Shown piece by piece: positions 13,970-22,358 of a DNA stretch of 64,000 nt. The notes under the pieces were generated by a model. That model worked only from the letters and a program-made list of their open reading frames with translations, was not told the DNA's origin and searched no databases. Position 1 is the first letter of the stretch, and each line of letters opens with the position of its first letter. Source of the stretch: Prauserella_A oleivorans (GTDB lineage: Bacteria; Actinomycetota; Actinomycetes; Mycobacteriales; Pseudonocardiaceae). The stretch lies in the NCBI RefSeq assembly GCF_042685745.1, contig NZ_JBHUNT010000001.1:2418001-2482000 (forward strand), written 5' to 3'. A program made the translations under genes and the position numbers.

Positions 13970-13988
13970 GCAGGTTAGGCTGACCTGT
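13970..13988. promoter_or_regulatory. DtxR/IdeR-type iron box upstream of the CDF gene
   Basis: GCAGGTTAGGCTGACCTGT matches the classical DtxR/IdeR 19-mer (TTAGGTTAGGCTAACCTAA) at 14 of 19 positions, including the core AGGTTAGGCT-ACCT and its dyad symmetry. It ends one base before a possible -35 (TTGCAC, 13990), with a TATATG -10-like hexamer at 14011. An 8 bp palindrome ATGCGCAT (13998-14005) lies between them. Metal-dependent control of the CDF gene is inferred. Confidence 0.6.
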
Positions 13989-14044
13989 ATTGCACCTATG
14001 CGCATGTGACTATATGTAGCCGGTGGACGCGAGGAGGCTCGGCG

Positions 14045-14971
14045 ATGGCGCACGGACACGGGCATGGGCACGTCGACGTGTCGGCGGCCGCGAGCGCCTC
14101 CAGCCGCCACCTACGCAGGCTCGCCGCCGCGCTCGCCATCGGCGGCGTGTTCATGGTGCTCGAGTTCGTCGTCGGATTCGCCACGTCGTCGCTGGCCCTG
14201 ATCTCCGACGCCGCCCACATGTTCACCGACGTCCTGGGCCTGGGCATGGCGCTCCTCGCGGTGGTGCTCGCCCGGCGGAGCGGGCCGACCTACACCCGCA
14301 CGTTCGGCCTCTACCGCGCGGAGGTACTCGCCGCGCTCGCCAACGTCGTGCTGTTGTTCGGGGTCGCCGGGTACGTCGTGTTCGAGGCCGTCCAGCGCAT
14401 CGGCGACCCGCCTGCGGTGCCCGGGCTACCCGTGCTGCTCGCTGCCACGGCGGGCCTGCTGGCCAACCTGGTGGCGTTCTTCCTGCTGCGCTCCGGCGCC
14501 AAGGAGAGCCTCAACGTGCGCGGCGCCTACCTCGAGGTGCTCGCCGACATGGTCGGCTCGATCGGGGTGCTCGTCAGCGCCGCGGTCACCATGCTCACCG
14601 GATGGCGGTATGCCGACCCGCTGGTCGGCGTGGCGATCGGGCTCTGGGTGCTGCCACGTGCGGCGTCGCTCGCCGCCCGCACCCTCCGGATCCTGTTCCA
14701 GCACGCGCCCCGCGGCATCGACGTCGCCAAGCTCAGCGGCGAGCTGACCGCACTCGACGGCGTGGAGGACGTGCATGACCTGCACGTGTGGACGCTCACG
14801 TCGGGCATGGAGGTCGCCTCGGCGCACCTCACCGTCGCACCCGACGCGGACACCACGGTCGTGCTGTCCGAGGCACAGGACCTGCTCGCGGCCGGGTACT
14901 CCATCGAGCACGCGACGCTGCAGGTCGAGCCACGCGAGTCGGCACGCCGCTGCGAGGAACTCAGCTGGTGA
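14045..14971 (+). CDS. Cation diffusion facilitator (CDF) metal exporter
   Basis: The 308-residue inner-membrane antiporter has a His-rich start (AHGHGHGHV), six predicted spans, the TM2 metal site SDAAHMFTD, and the TM5 site LEVLADMVGS. The TM5 site has Glu where ZitB-type exporters have His. The cytoplasmic C-terminal domain carries VHDLHVWTLTSG, typical of CzcD-like members. The family exports Zn, Cd, Co, Fe or Mn. ATG 14045 is chosen for the GAGGAGG upstream. The iron-box-like site in front suggests metal control. It converges on the DUF305 gene three bases away. Confidence 0.93.
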   Translation: MAHGHGHGHVDVSAAASASSRHLRRLAAALAIGGVFMVLEFVVGFATSSLALISDAAHMFTDVLGLGMALLAVVLARRSGPTYTRTFGLYRAEVLAALANVVLLFGVAGYVVFEAVQRIGDPPAVPGLPVLLAATAGLLANLVAFFLLRSGAKESLNVRGAYLEVLADMVGSIGVLVSAAVTMLTGWRYADPLVGVAIGLWVLPRAASLAARTLRILFQHAPRGIDVAKLSGELTALDGVEDVHDLHVWTLTSGMEVASAHLTVAPDADTTVVLSEAQDLLAAGYSIEHATLQVEPRESARRCEELSW

Positions 14972-14974
14972 CGC

Positions 14975-15694
14975 TCACGGGAACGGCAGCGGTTCGCCGC
15001 CACGTTCCCGCAGCAGGGTGCGCATCGTGTTCATCTCGGGCCCCTGCGAGGCCAGGATGCTCCTCGCCAGCGTGCGCACCGCGCCGATCGAGGCGTGGTC
15101 GTAGCCGTACTCGGCCATCTCCGTGCCGCCCTGATGGTGGCGGAGCATGAGCTGCAGGAAGTAGACGTCGAGCTCCCGGCCCGACAGCGACCGCAGCCGG
15201 TTCAGCTCCTGCTGGCTCGCCATGCCCGGCATCGTCGTGGCGCCCTCGGATCGGCCGGAGTCCCCGGAGCCGTGGCCGTGCCCGTGGCCGTCCGGCTCGG
15301 ACATCCAGGTCATGTACTCGCCGATGGGCTCCTCCGGCTGGCCCCACAGCATGAGCCAGCCTTTCATACGCCCGATCTGCTCGGTCTGCGTGCTCGCGAT
15401 GTCGAACGCGAGCTGCACGATGGCCGGATCGGTGCTGTGGTCACGCGCCCAGTTGGCCATCGTGACCGCCTGCAGGTGGTGCACCGACATGTCCTGGGCG
15501 AAGCCGATGTCGACCGGTCCGGGTTGTCCGGCGGGCCGCTCGTCGTCGCCCGTCCTGGCGATCAGCATGCCGATGGTGGCGCCGATCAACAGCACCGCGA
15601 GCGTCGCCGCGCCGAAGATGACCACGCGTGACCACGACGACTGCCGCGGGACGTCCTCGTCCGTGGTGGGGTCCTCAGCAGCGGGGTCCGCCAT
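14975..15694 (-). CDS. DUF305 envelope protein
   Basis: The 239-residue protein has an N-terminal membrane anchor (residues about 22-46, VVIFGAATLAVLLIGATIGM) and a DUF305 four-helix domain outside. The paired signatures are FAQDMSVHHLQAVTMA and LMLRHHQGGTEMAEY. A His/Gly/Ser linker (GHGHGHGSG) lies between the halves. His and Met clusters suggest metal, often copper, binding, but the family function is not established. It is separated by 4 bp from the upstream DUF3105 gene, so the two form an operon. Confidence 0.9.
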   Translation of the reverse strand: MADPAAEDPTTDEDVPRQSSWSRVVIFGAATLAVLLIGATIGMLIARTGDDERPAGQPGPVDIGFAQDMSVHHLQAVTMANWARDHSTDPAIVQLAFDIASTQTEQIGRMKGWLMLWGQPEEPIGEYMTWMSEPDGHGHGHGSGDSGRSEGATTMPGMASQQELNRLRSLSGRELDVYFLQLMLRHHQGGTEMAEYGYDHASIGAVRTLARSILASQGPEMNTMRTLLRERGGEPLPFP

Positions 15695-15698
15695 CGCG

Positions 15699-16532
15699 TC
15701 AGTTCCCGGACGGCTGCCGGCTGCCGTCGCCCATCGGCTGGTCCTGCGCGGCGTTGCCGGTGCCCTCGTAGTCCATGGGCTTGGCGTCCGGGCCGGGCTC
15801 GCTCGGGTCGAACGGCGGCGGGTTGTCCGGGTCGAACTGGCCGGGCCCGAGCGCGTCACAGGAGGCGCCGACCTCGGGGTAGGTGTTCGGGTTGCGCTTG
15901 AGCGCCGCGATGAACTGGTCGATGCGCTGGTCCTCGACGCTGTCGACCTTCAGCTGGTGGCCCCACGACTGCAGCGACACCGGCTTGTCGAGGCCCGGGT
16001 ACGGCGACAGCATCATGAACGGCTTGTTCTGTACGCGCACCTTGAGCTTGTCGAGGTCCTCGCCCTGCACGCGCTTCGGGTCGTAGGCGATCCAGATCGC
16101 GCCGTGTTCGAGCGAGTGCACCATGTTCTCGGTGCGCACGGCGTTCGGGTACACGGTGCCGGTGCACGCGGCCCAGAAACCGTCGTGCGGACCACCGAAG
16201 GGCGGCGTCTTGTCGTAGGCGACGCGCTCGGTCGGCAGGACGTGCGCACCCGCCCGGTACTGCGCGGTGACCACGCCCGGAATGTTCTTCGACGGGTCGG
16301 GGTTCTGCGCGCTCGGCGCGAACGAGGCGGCCGCTTCCTCGCGCTCCTTCTGGGCGCGGTTGTCGCTCGAGGCCACGTAGTAGTAGCCGAAGACACCGAC
16401 CGCGAGCAGGAGGATGGCGATGACCGCGATGATCGTGCCCCACGGCGTCTGCTTCTGGGCGACCACGGAGCCGCGTGCCGCCTTGACGGCACTCTTCTTG
16501 GGGTTGCCTTTTCGTTTCGCGCCGCTCGCCAT
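15699..16532 (-). CDS. DUF3105 membrane-anchored protein
   Basis: The 277-residue product has a basic cytoplasmic N-terminus (KRKGNPKKSAVKAARG), one span (residues about 32-52), and an extracellular DUF3105 domain with the characteristic PPFGGPHDGFWAACTGTVYP and MVHSLEHGAIWIAYDP. A Pro/Asp-rich tail follows. It is the first gene of a two-gene operon with DUF305, a pairing common in actinobacteria, and diverges from argS. Function is unknown; envelope metal handling is a guess from the partner. Confidence 0.9.
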   Translation of the reverse strand: MASGAKRKGNPKKSAVKAARGSVVAQKQTPWGTIIAVIAILLLAVGVFGYYYVASSDNRAQKEREEAAASFAPSAQNPDPSKNIPGVVTAQYRAGAHVLPTERVAYDKTPPFGGPHDGFWAACTGTVYPNAVRTENMVHSLEHGAIWIAYDPKRVQGEDLDKLKVRVQNKPFMMLSPYPGLDKPVSLQSWGHQLKVDSVEDQRIDQFIAALKRNPNTYPEVGASCDALGPGQFDPDNPPPFDPSEPGPDAKPMDYEGTGNAAQDQPMGDGSRQPSGN

Positions 16533-16659
16533 GGCTCCTGCTGTCTCCTTCGCCGAACGCGTACCCGCCCTGAAGTGTAGGGATCCGGCGTGAGCGGACA
16601 GTCAACGGCCGCCGGTAGGGGTGACAGAGTGTCGCCACCCCCGGCCGTACACTCGCCTG

Positions 16660-18315
16660 GTGACTCCCTCCGCCCTTGCTGACCTCGTGCGTTCGTCCGC
16701 CGTCAAGGTGCTCGAGGCTCGTGGCCTCGACCACAATGTCCTGCCCGACGCGGTGACGGTGGAGCGACCCCGCAACCCCGAGCACGGCGACTACGCGACC
16801 AATGTGGCCCTGCAGGTCGCGAAGAAGGTGGGGATGAAGCCACGCGAGCTGGCCGAGGCGCTGGCCGAGGAGATCGCGGGCGCGGAAGGCGTCGACACCG
16901 CGGAGGTCGCGGGCCCCGGTTTCCTGAATCTCCGCCTGGCGGCCGACGCGCAGGGCGAGATCGTCCGTCGCGTGCTGAGCGAGGGCGACGCCTTCGGCCG
17001 TGGTGACGCGCTGGCCGGCCGGAAGATCAACCTGGAGTTCGTCTCGGCCAACCCGACCGGCCCGATCCACCTCGGCGGCACCCGCTGGGCCGCGGTCGGC
17101 GACGCGCTCGGCCGCGTGCTGGCCGCGCAGGGCGCCGATGTGACACGCGAGTACTACTTCAACGACGCCGGCGCGCAGATCGACCGGTTCGTCAATTCCC
17201 TCATCGCCTCCGCGCTGGGGGAGCCGCCGCCCGAGGACGGCTACGCGGGCGCGTATATCGACGACATCGCGGCCGAGGTCCTGCGCCGCGAGCCGAGCGC
17301 GCTGTCGCTTCCCGAGGACGAGCGGCACGAGCTGTTCCGGCGCGTGGGTGTCGGCCTCATGTTCGAGGAGATCAAGCAGAGCCTGCACGACTTCGGCACC
17401 GACTTCGACGTCTTCTTCCACGAGGACTCGCTGCACGCTTCCGGCGCCGTCGGCGACGTCGTGGCCGAGCTCAAGGAGTCGGGCAGCCTCTACCACGCCG
17501 ACAACGCGTGGTGGCTGCGCTCCACCGAGCAGGGCGACGACAAGGACCGCGTCGTCATCAAGAGCGACGGCGCTCCCGCCTACATCGCGGGCGACATCGC
17601 CTACCTGCGCGACAAGATCAACCGCGGGTTCGATCTCTGCATCTACATGCTGGGCGCCGACCACCACGGTTACATCGCCCGGCTCAAGGCCGCGGCCGTC
17701 GCGATGGGCTACGACGCCGACGTGGTGGAGGTGCTGATCGGCCAGATGGTCAACCTGGTCAGCGGTGGCAAGCCGGTGCGGATGAGCAAGCGGGCGGGCA
17801 CCGTCGTCACCATGGAGGACCTCGTCGAGGCCGTCGGGGTCGACGCGGCGCGCTACGAGCTGGCGCGGTATTCCGTCGACTCCAGCCTGGACATCGACCT
17901 GGACCTGCTGCGCAAGCACACGAACGAGAACCCCGTGTTCTACGTGCAGTACGCGCACGCGCGGCTCGCCTCGCTGCAGCGCAACGCCGCCGAGCTGAAG
18001 ATCGAGATGAAGCCGGATGCCGACTTCAGTCTCCTCACGCATCCCCGCGAAGGGGATCTGATTCGCACGATCGGGGAGTTCCCGAGCGTGCTGGCGAAGG
18101 CGGCCGAGCTGCGTGAACCGCACCGCGTCGCCCGCTACCTCGAGTCGCTCGCGTCGGCTTACCACAAGTTCTACGACGTCGCGCGAGTGCTCCCGCAGGG
18201 TGACGAGGAACCGACCGACCTCACCTATGCCCGCCTGGCGCTGTGCGAGGCCGCACGCCAGGTGCTCGCCAACGGACTGTCCCTGCTCGGGGTCTCCGCC
18301 CCGGAACGGATGTAG
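16660..18315 (+). CDS. argS: Arginyl-tRNA synthetase
   Basis: The 551-residue class I synthetase charges tRNA-Arg. The N-terminal Add1 domain (PRNPEHGDYATNVAL) is followed by the HIGH-like motif in SANPTGPIHLGGTRWAAVGD and the KMSKS-like VRMSKRAGTVVT. The C-terminal DALR anticodon domain contains YVQYAHARLASL. GTG 16660 is chosen because TACACT sits six bases before it, as in leaderless actinobacterial transcripts. lysA follows two bases after the stop, so the two are cotranscribed. Confidence 0.97.
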   Translation: MTPSALADLVRSSAVKVLEARGLDHNVLPDAVTVERPRNPEHGDYATNVALQVAKKVGMKPRELAEALAEEIAGAEGVDTAEVAGPGFLNLRLAADAQGEIVRRVLSEGDAFGRGDALAGRKINLEFVSANPTGPIHLGGTRWAAVGDALGRVLAAQGADVTREYYFNDAGAQIDRFVNSLIASALGEPPPEDGYAGAYIDDIAAEVLRREPSALSLPEDERHELFRRVGVGLMFEEIKQSLHDFGTDFDVFFHEDSLHASGAVGDVVAELKESGSLYHADNAWWLRSTEQGDDKDRVVIKSDGAPAYIAGDIAYLRDKINRGFDLCIYMLGADHHGYIARLKAAAVAMGYDADVVEVLIGQMVNLVSGGKPVRMSKRAGTVVTMEDLVEAVGVDAARYELARYSVDSSLDIDLDLLRKHTNENPVFYVQYAHARLASLQRNAAELKIEMKPDADFSLLTHPREGDLIRTIGEFPSVLAKAAELREPHRVARYLESLASAYHKFYDVARVLPQGDEEPTDLTYARLALCEAARQVLANGLSLLGVSAPERM

Positions 18316-18317
18316 GA

Positions 18318-19757
18318 ATGTGTGCACACCCCGCGGGGCCCCGTCACGCCGAGGTCTACCCGCACGCCGACCAGGCAGGCTTTCCACCGTCCACTTCGGA
18401 TGAGCTCGACCGGCTCTACCCGAAGGTGTGGCCGCGCAACAGTTACCGTGCGCCCGACGGCGTGGTACGCATCGCGGGCGTGGACGTCCGGGAGCTGGCC
18501 CGCACCTACGGCACGCCGCTGTTCGTGGTGGACGAGGCCGACTTCAAGTCGCGCTGCGCCGAGTACGCGGCCGCGTTCGACGACCCGGCCCTCGTCCACT
18601 ATGCAGGCAAGGCGTTCCTGAGCACCGAGATCGCGCGCTGGGTGGCCGGCCAGGGGCTCAGCCTGGACGTGTGCAGCGGTGGCGAGCTGGCCATCGCAGC
18701 GCGCGCGGAGTTCCCGCCGGAGCGGATCACGTTCCACGGCAACAACAAGTCCATCGCGGAGCTGGAGGCGGCGGTCGAGGCGGGGGTCGGCACGGTGGTG
18801 CTCGACTCGTTCTACGAGATCGCCCGCCTCGCCGACGTCGCCGCCCGGCACGACGTGGTGCAGTCGGTGCTGGTGCGCGTCACGGTCGGTGTCGAGGCAC
18901 ACACGCATGAGTTCATCGCCACCGCGCACGAGGACCAGAAGTTCGGGTTCTCGCTGGCATCCGGTGACGCCGCCGAGGCGGTGCGCAGGGTGCTCAACGC
19001 CCCGTCGCTGCGCCTGGTGGGTCTGCACAGCCACATCGGCTCGCAGATCTTCGACGCCGACGGTTTCGAGGTGGCCGCCCGGCGGGTGATCGGCCTGCTG
19101 GCCGAGCTCCGCAAGGAACACGGGCCCGAGGCGCTCGAGCATTTGTCTACTGTGGACCTCGGGGGCGGGTTCGGGATCGCCTACACCGACAAGGACAACC
19201 CGCCGCCGCCCGCCCAGATGGTGACCCAGATCCGCGAGATCGTGCACAAGGAATGCGCGTTCGCCGGCATTCCGGTGCCGAGGATCGCGGGCGAGCCGGG
19301 GCGAGCGATCGCGGGACCGGGCACCGTGACGCTGTACGAGGTCGGGACGATCAAGGACGTCACGCTCGGTGACGACGAGTCCCGGCGGTACGTCAGTGTG
19401 GACGGCGGGATGAGCGACAACATCCGCACCGCGCTCTACGACGCCGCCTACGACGTCCGGCTGGTGTCTCGCGCCAGCGACGACGGGCAGCCGCAGCCGG
19501 TGCACGCCATGCTGTCCCGCGTGGTGGGAAAGCACTGTGAGTCCGGTGACATCGTCGTCCGCGACTGCTGGTTGCCCGACACTCTGGCACCGGGCGACCT
19601 GATCGCGGTCGCCGCCACGGGTGCGTACTGCTACTCGATGGCCAGCAACTACAACCGGCAACCGCGGCCCGCCGTGGTCGCCGTCCGCAACGGTGGCCAC
19701 CGGCTGCTGCTGCGCAGGGAGACGTACGAGGACATGCTGCGACTGGAGGCGTCGTGA
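18318..19757 (+). CDS. lysA: Diaminopimelate decarboxylase
   Basis: The 479-residue PLP enzyme makes L-lysine from meso-diaminopimelate. Visible are the PLP lysine in VHYAGKAFLSTEIARW (near residue 97), HSHIGSQIFD, the glycine loop DLGGGFGIAY, EPGRAI, and the active-site Cys in GKHCESGDIV. ATG 18318 lies two bases after argS and within a GGAATG context, so reinitiation is likely. Its last codons form the start of the 75 bp tandem repeat that leads to hom. Confidence 0.97.
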   Translation: MCAHPAGPRHAEVYPHADQAGFPPSTSDELDRLYPKVWPRNSYRAPDGVVRIAGVDVRELARTYGTPLFVVDEADFKSRCAEYAAAFDDPALVHYAGKAFLSTEIARWVAGQGLSLDVCSGGELAIAARAEFPPERITFHGNNKSIAELEAAVEAGVGTVVLDSFYEIARLADVAARHDVVQSVLVRVTVGVEAHTHEFIATAHEDQKFGFSLASGDAAEAVRRVLNAPSLRLVGLHSHIGSQIFDADGFEVAARRVIGLLAELRKEHGPEALEHLSTVDLGGGFGIAYTDKDNPPPPAQMVTQIREIVHKECAFAGIPVPRIAGEPGRAIAGPGTVTLYEVGTIKDVTLGDDESRRYVSVDGGMSDNIRTALYDAAYDVRLVSRASDDGQPQPVHAMLSRVVGKHCESGDIVVRDCWLPDTLAPGDLIAVAATGAYCYSMASNYNRQPRPAVVAVRNGGHRLLLRRETYEDMLRLEAS

Positions 19758-19935
19758 GCGACAATCGCGCCGCTTCCGCTCGCGTAAGCCGACCGGGTGC
19801 GGGTGTCCCGCAGAACACTGGAGGCGTCGTGAGCGACAATCGCGCCGCTTCCGCTCGCGTAAGCCGACCGGGTGCGGGTGTCCCGCAGAACACTGGAGGC
19901 GTCGTGAGCGACAATCGCGCCGCTTCCGCTCGCGG
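19742..19935 (+). repeat. 75 bp tandem repeat, 2.6 copies, at the lysA-hom junction
   Basis: Identical units start at 19742, 19817 and 19892 (ACTGGAGGCGTCGTGAGC), the third ending near 19935. The period of 75 bp is 25 codons, so any reading frame is preserved. Each unit contains GGAGGCGTC-GTG, a ribosome site plus start codon. The first unit includes the last codons and stop of lysA. Perfect identity over the two complete copies implies recent duplication. Confidence 0.95.
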
Positions 19936-19972
19936 GAGCCACGGCGTTCCGAGCGACAGGGAGGTGTCATGA
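19754..19972 (+). CDS. Small repeat-encoded ORF between lysA and hom
   Basis: The 72-residue frame starts at GTG 19754 inside the lysA stop (GTGA overlap) and ends in a TGA that overlaps the hom ATG (ATGA). It is built from a 25-residue unit (SDNRAASARVSRPGAGVPQN plus TGGVV) repeated twice and a third partial copy. Every unit begins with an in-frame GTG preceded by GGAGG, so three start sites are possible. No homologue is recognised. It may be a coupling leader that carries ribosomes from lysA to hom instead of a functional protein. Confidence 0.5.
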   Translation: MSDNRAASARVSRPGAGVPQNTGGVVSDNRAASARVSRPGAGVPQNTGGVVSDNRAASARGSHGVPSDREVS

Positions 19973-21282
19973 CGGTCGCGACCCACGATGGGCGCGCGGT
20001 TCGAGTCGCACTGCTCGGCTGCGGCACGGTCGGCAGCGAGGTCACCCGCATGCTCCTCGCCGAGGCCGACGAGCTCGCCGCCCGGGTCGGCGCTCCGATC
20101 GAGCTGGCCGGCATCGCGGTCCGGCGGCCGGACAAGCACCCGGAGCTGCCGCAGCACCTGCTGACCTCCGACGCGGGCAGCCTCGTCGAGTCCGATGTGG
20201 ACATCGTCGTGGAGCTCATCGGCGGCATCGACCCGGTGCGCGGCTGGCTGCTCACCGCGCTGCGCAAGGGAAAGTCGGTCGTCACGGGCAACAAGGCGCT
20301 GTTGTCGGAATACGCGGCGGAGCTGTCCGAGGCGGCGGACGAGTCGGGTGCCGACCTCTACTACGAGGCGGCGGTGGCCGGTGCCATCCCGCTGCTGCGG
20401 CCGCTGCGGGAATCCCTGGCCGGTGACCGCATCATGCGCGTGATGGGCATCGTCAACGGCACCACCAACTTCATCCTGTCCGCAATGGACTCGACCGGCG
20501 CCGGATACGCGGAGACGCTCGACGAGGCCACCCGGCTCGGCTACGCCGAGGCCGACCCGACGGCCGACATCGACGGCTACGACGCCGCCTCCAAGGCCGC
20601 CATCCTCGCGTCGCTGGCGTTCCACAGCCGGGTCACCGCCGCGGACGTGCATCGCGAGGGCATCGTCGGCATCAGCGCGTCCGACATCGCCGCGGCCAAG
20701 TCGCTGAACCGGACCGTGAAGCTGCTGGCGATCTGCGAGCGGGTGACCGCCGACGACGGCACCGAGTCCGTGTCCGCCCGGGTGCACCCCGTGATGATCC
20801 CGCGCAGTCACCAGCTCGCGTGGGTGAGCGGCGCGTTCAACGCCGTCTACGTCGAGGCGGAGGCCGCCGGGCAGCTGATGTTCTACGGCCAGGGGGCCGG
20901 CGGCGCTCCCACCGCGAGCGCCGTGCTCGGTGACCTGGTCGCGGCCGCGCGGAACAAGGTCGCGGGCGGGCGGGGCCCGCGGGAGTCGGCGCACGCGGCA
21001 CTGCCGGTGCGGCCGATGGGGCAGACGCCGACGCGCTACCACATCAGTCTCGACGTCGCCGACAAGCCGGGTGTGCTGGCGCAGGTGGCGCAGGTGTTCG
21101 CGACGCACGGCGTGAGCATCGCCGCGGTGCGCCAGCGGGACGGACGGTCGATGGCGAGCCTGGTGGTGGTGACCCACCTGGCCCCGGATGCCGCGCTCCA
21201 GGCCACTGTGGACGAGATCGGCAGGCTCGACGTCGTGCGCGAGGTTGTCAGCGTCATGCGGGTTGAAGGCGAGGATTCGTGA
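19969..21282 (+). CDS. hom: Homoserine dehydrogenase
   Basis: The 437-residue enzyme reduces aspartate semialdehyde to homoserine. Visible are the NAD(P) loop ALLGCGTVGSEV, the catalytic region VTGNKALLSEYAAEL, the substrate site GIVNGTTNFIL and GYAEADPTADIDGYDAASK, and a C-terminal ACT domain (about 345-437, HISLDVADKPGVLAQVAQVF) that usually gives threonine feedback inhibition. GGGAGGTGTC precedes ATG 19969. It overlaps thrC by four bases. Confidence 0.97.
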   Translation: MTVATHDGRAVRVALLGCGTVGSEVTRMLLAEADELAARVGAPIELAGIAVRRPDKHPELPQHLLTSDAGSLVESDVDIVVELIGGIDPVRGWLLTALRKGKSVVTGNKALLSEYAAELSEAADESGADLYYEAAVAGAIPLLRPLRESLAGDRIMRVMGIVNGTTNFILSAMDSTGAGYAETLDEATRLGYAEADPTADIDGYDAASKAAILASLAFHSRVTAADVHREGIVGISASDIAAAKSLNRTVKLLAICERVTADDGTESVSARVHPVMIPRSHQLAWVSGAFNAVYVEAEAAGQLMFYGQGAGGAPTASAVLGDLVAAARNKVAGGRGPRESAHAALPVRPMGQTPTRYHISLDVADKPGVLAQVAQVFATHGVSIAAVRQRDGRSMASLVVVTHLAPDAALQATVDEIGRLDVVREVVSVMRVEGEDS

Positions 21283-22358
21283 ATCTCGTGAACCAGACCG
21301 CCCGGGCAGGCTGGCCGGGCATCATCCGGGCGTACTCGTCGCGGATCCCGATTCCCAAGGGCGCCGAGATCGTCACCCTGGGCGAGGGCAACACTCCGCT
21401 GCTGCCCGCCCCGTACCTGTCGGAGCTCACCGGCTGCACCGTCTACCTCAAGGTGGAGGGGGCCAACCCCACCGGGTCGTTCAAGGACCGCGGCATGACG
21501 GTGGCCATCACGCACGCGCTGGCCAGCGGGCTGCAGGCGGTCATCTGCGCGTCCACGGGCAACACGTCGGCGTCGGCGTCCGCGTACGCGGCACGTGCCG
21601 GGCTCACCAGCGCCGTGCTCGTGCCGCAGGGCAAGATCGCGCTCGGCAAGATGGCGCAGGCCGTGCTGCACGGTGCCCGTATCCTCCAGGTCGACGGCAA
21701 CTTCGACGACTGCCTCGAGCTCGCGCGCAAGACCGCGGCCGACTACCCGGTGACGCTGGTCAACTCGGTCAACCCCGTGCGGCTGGTGGGCCAGAAGTCG
21801 GCGGCGTGGGAAATCTGCGACGTGCTGGGCACGGCGCCGGACATTCACTGCCTGCCCGTCGGTAACGCCGGCAACATCACCGCCTACTGGGCCGGTTACG
21901 CCGAGTACGCCGCGGACGGCGTGGTGGACCGCACGCCGCGCATGTTCGGCTTCCAGGCCGCCGGTGCCGCGCCGCTCGTGCACGGTGAACCGGTGAAGTC
22001 GCCGGAGACGGTCGCGACCGCGATCCGGGTGGGCAGCCCGGCGTCGTGGGAGTCGGCGGTGAAGGCCAAGACGGCGAGCGGCGGGCTGTTCGAGGCGGTC
22101 ACCGACGAGAAGATCCTCGAGGCCTACCGCCTGCTGGCACGGCGGGAGGGCGTGTTCGTCGAGCCCGCGTCGGCCACCAGCGTCGCCGGGCTGCTGCTGA
22201 CCGCCGCCGACGGCCGCATCCCGCGGGGCTCGACGGTCGTGTGCACGGTGACCGGTCACGGTCTCAAGGACCCGGCCACCGCGCTCGAGGGCAACGTCGA
22301 GGTGGAGCCGCTGGCCGTCGACCCGCGCGCGGTGGCGTCCGCGCTGGAGCTGTCGTGA
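21279..22358 (+). CDS. thrC: Threonine synthase
   Basis: This 359-residue fold-type II PLP enzyme converts O-phosphohomoserine to threonine. The PLP lysine lies in NPTGSFKDRGMTVA, the phosphate-binding loop in VGNAGNITAYW, and the C-terminal motif in CTVTGHGLKDP. The start GTG overlaps the hom stop and the stop overlaps thrB (GTGA), so hom-thrC-thrB is translated as a coupled unit. Confidence 0.97.
   Translation: MNLVNQTARAGWPGIIRAYSSRIPIPKGAEIVTLGEGNTPLLPAPYLSELTGCTVYLKVEGANPTGSFKDRGMTVAITHALASGLQAVICASTGNTSASASAYAARAGLTSAVLVPQGKIALGKMAQAVLHGARILQVDGNFDDCLELARKTAADYPVTLVNSVNPVRLVGQKSAAWEICDVLGTAPDIHCLPVGNAGNITAYWAGYAEYAADGVVDRTPRMFGFQAAGAAPLVHGEPVKSPETVATAIRVGSPASWESAVKAKTASGGLFEAVTDEKILEAYRLLARREGVFVEPASATSVAGLLLTAADGRIPRGSTVVCTVTGHGLKDPATALEGNVEVEPLAVDPRAVASALELS

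Noticed and set aside
15856..18387. An 843-codon minus-strand ORF across argS and DUF3105
   Set aside because: Shadow frame. Both sense genes are clear, and the ORF spans two genes on opposite strands.
19742..19935. Possible CRISPR array
   Set aside because: Units are head-to-tail without distinct spacers and there are no cas genes; it is a tandem duplication.
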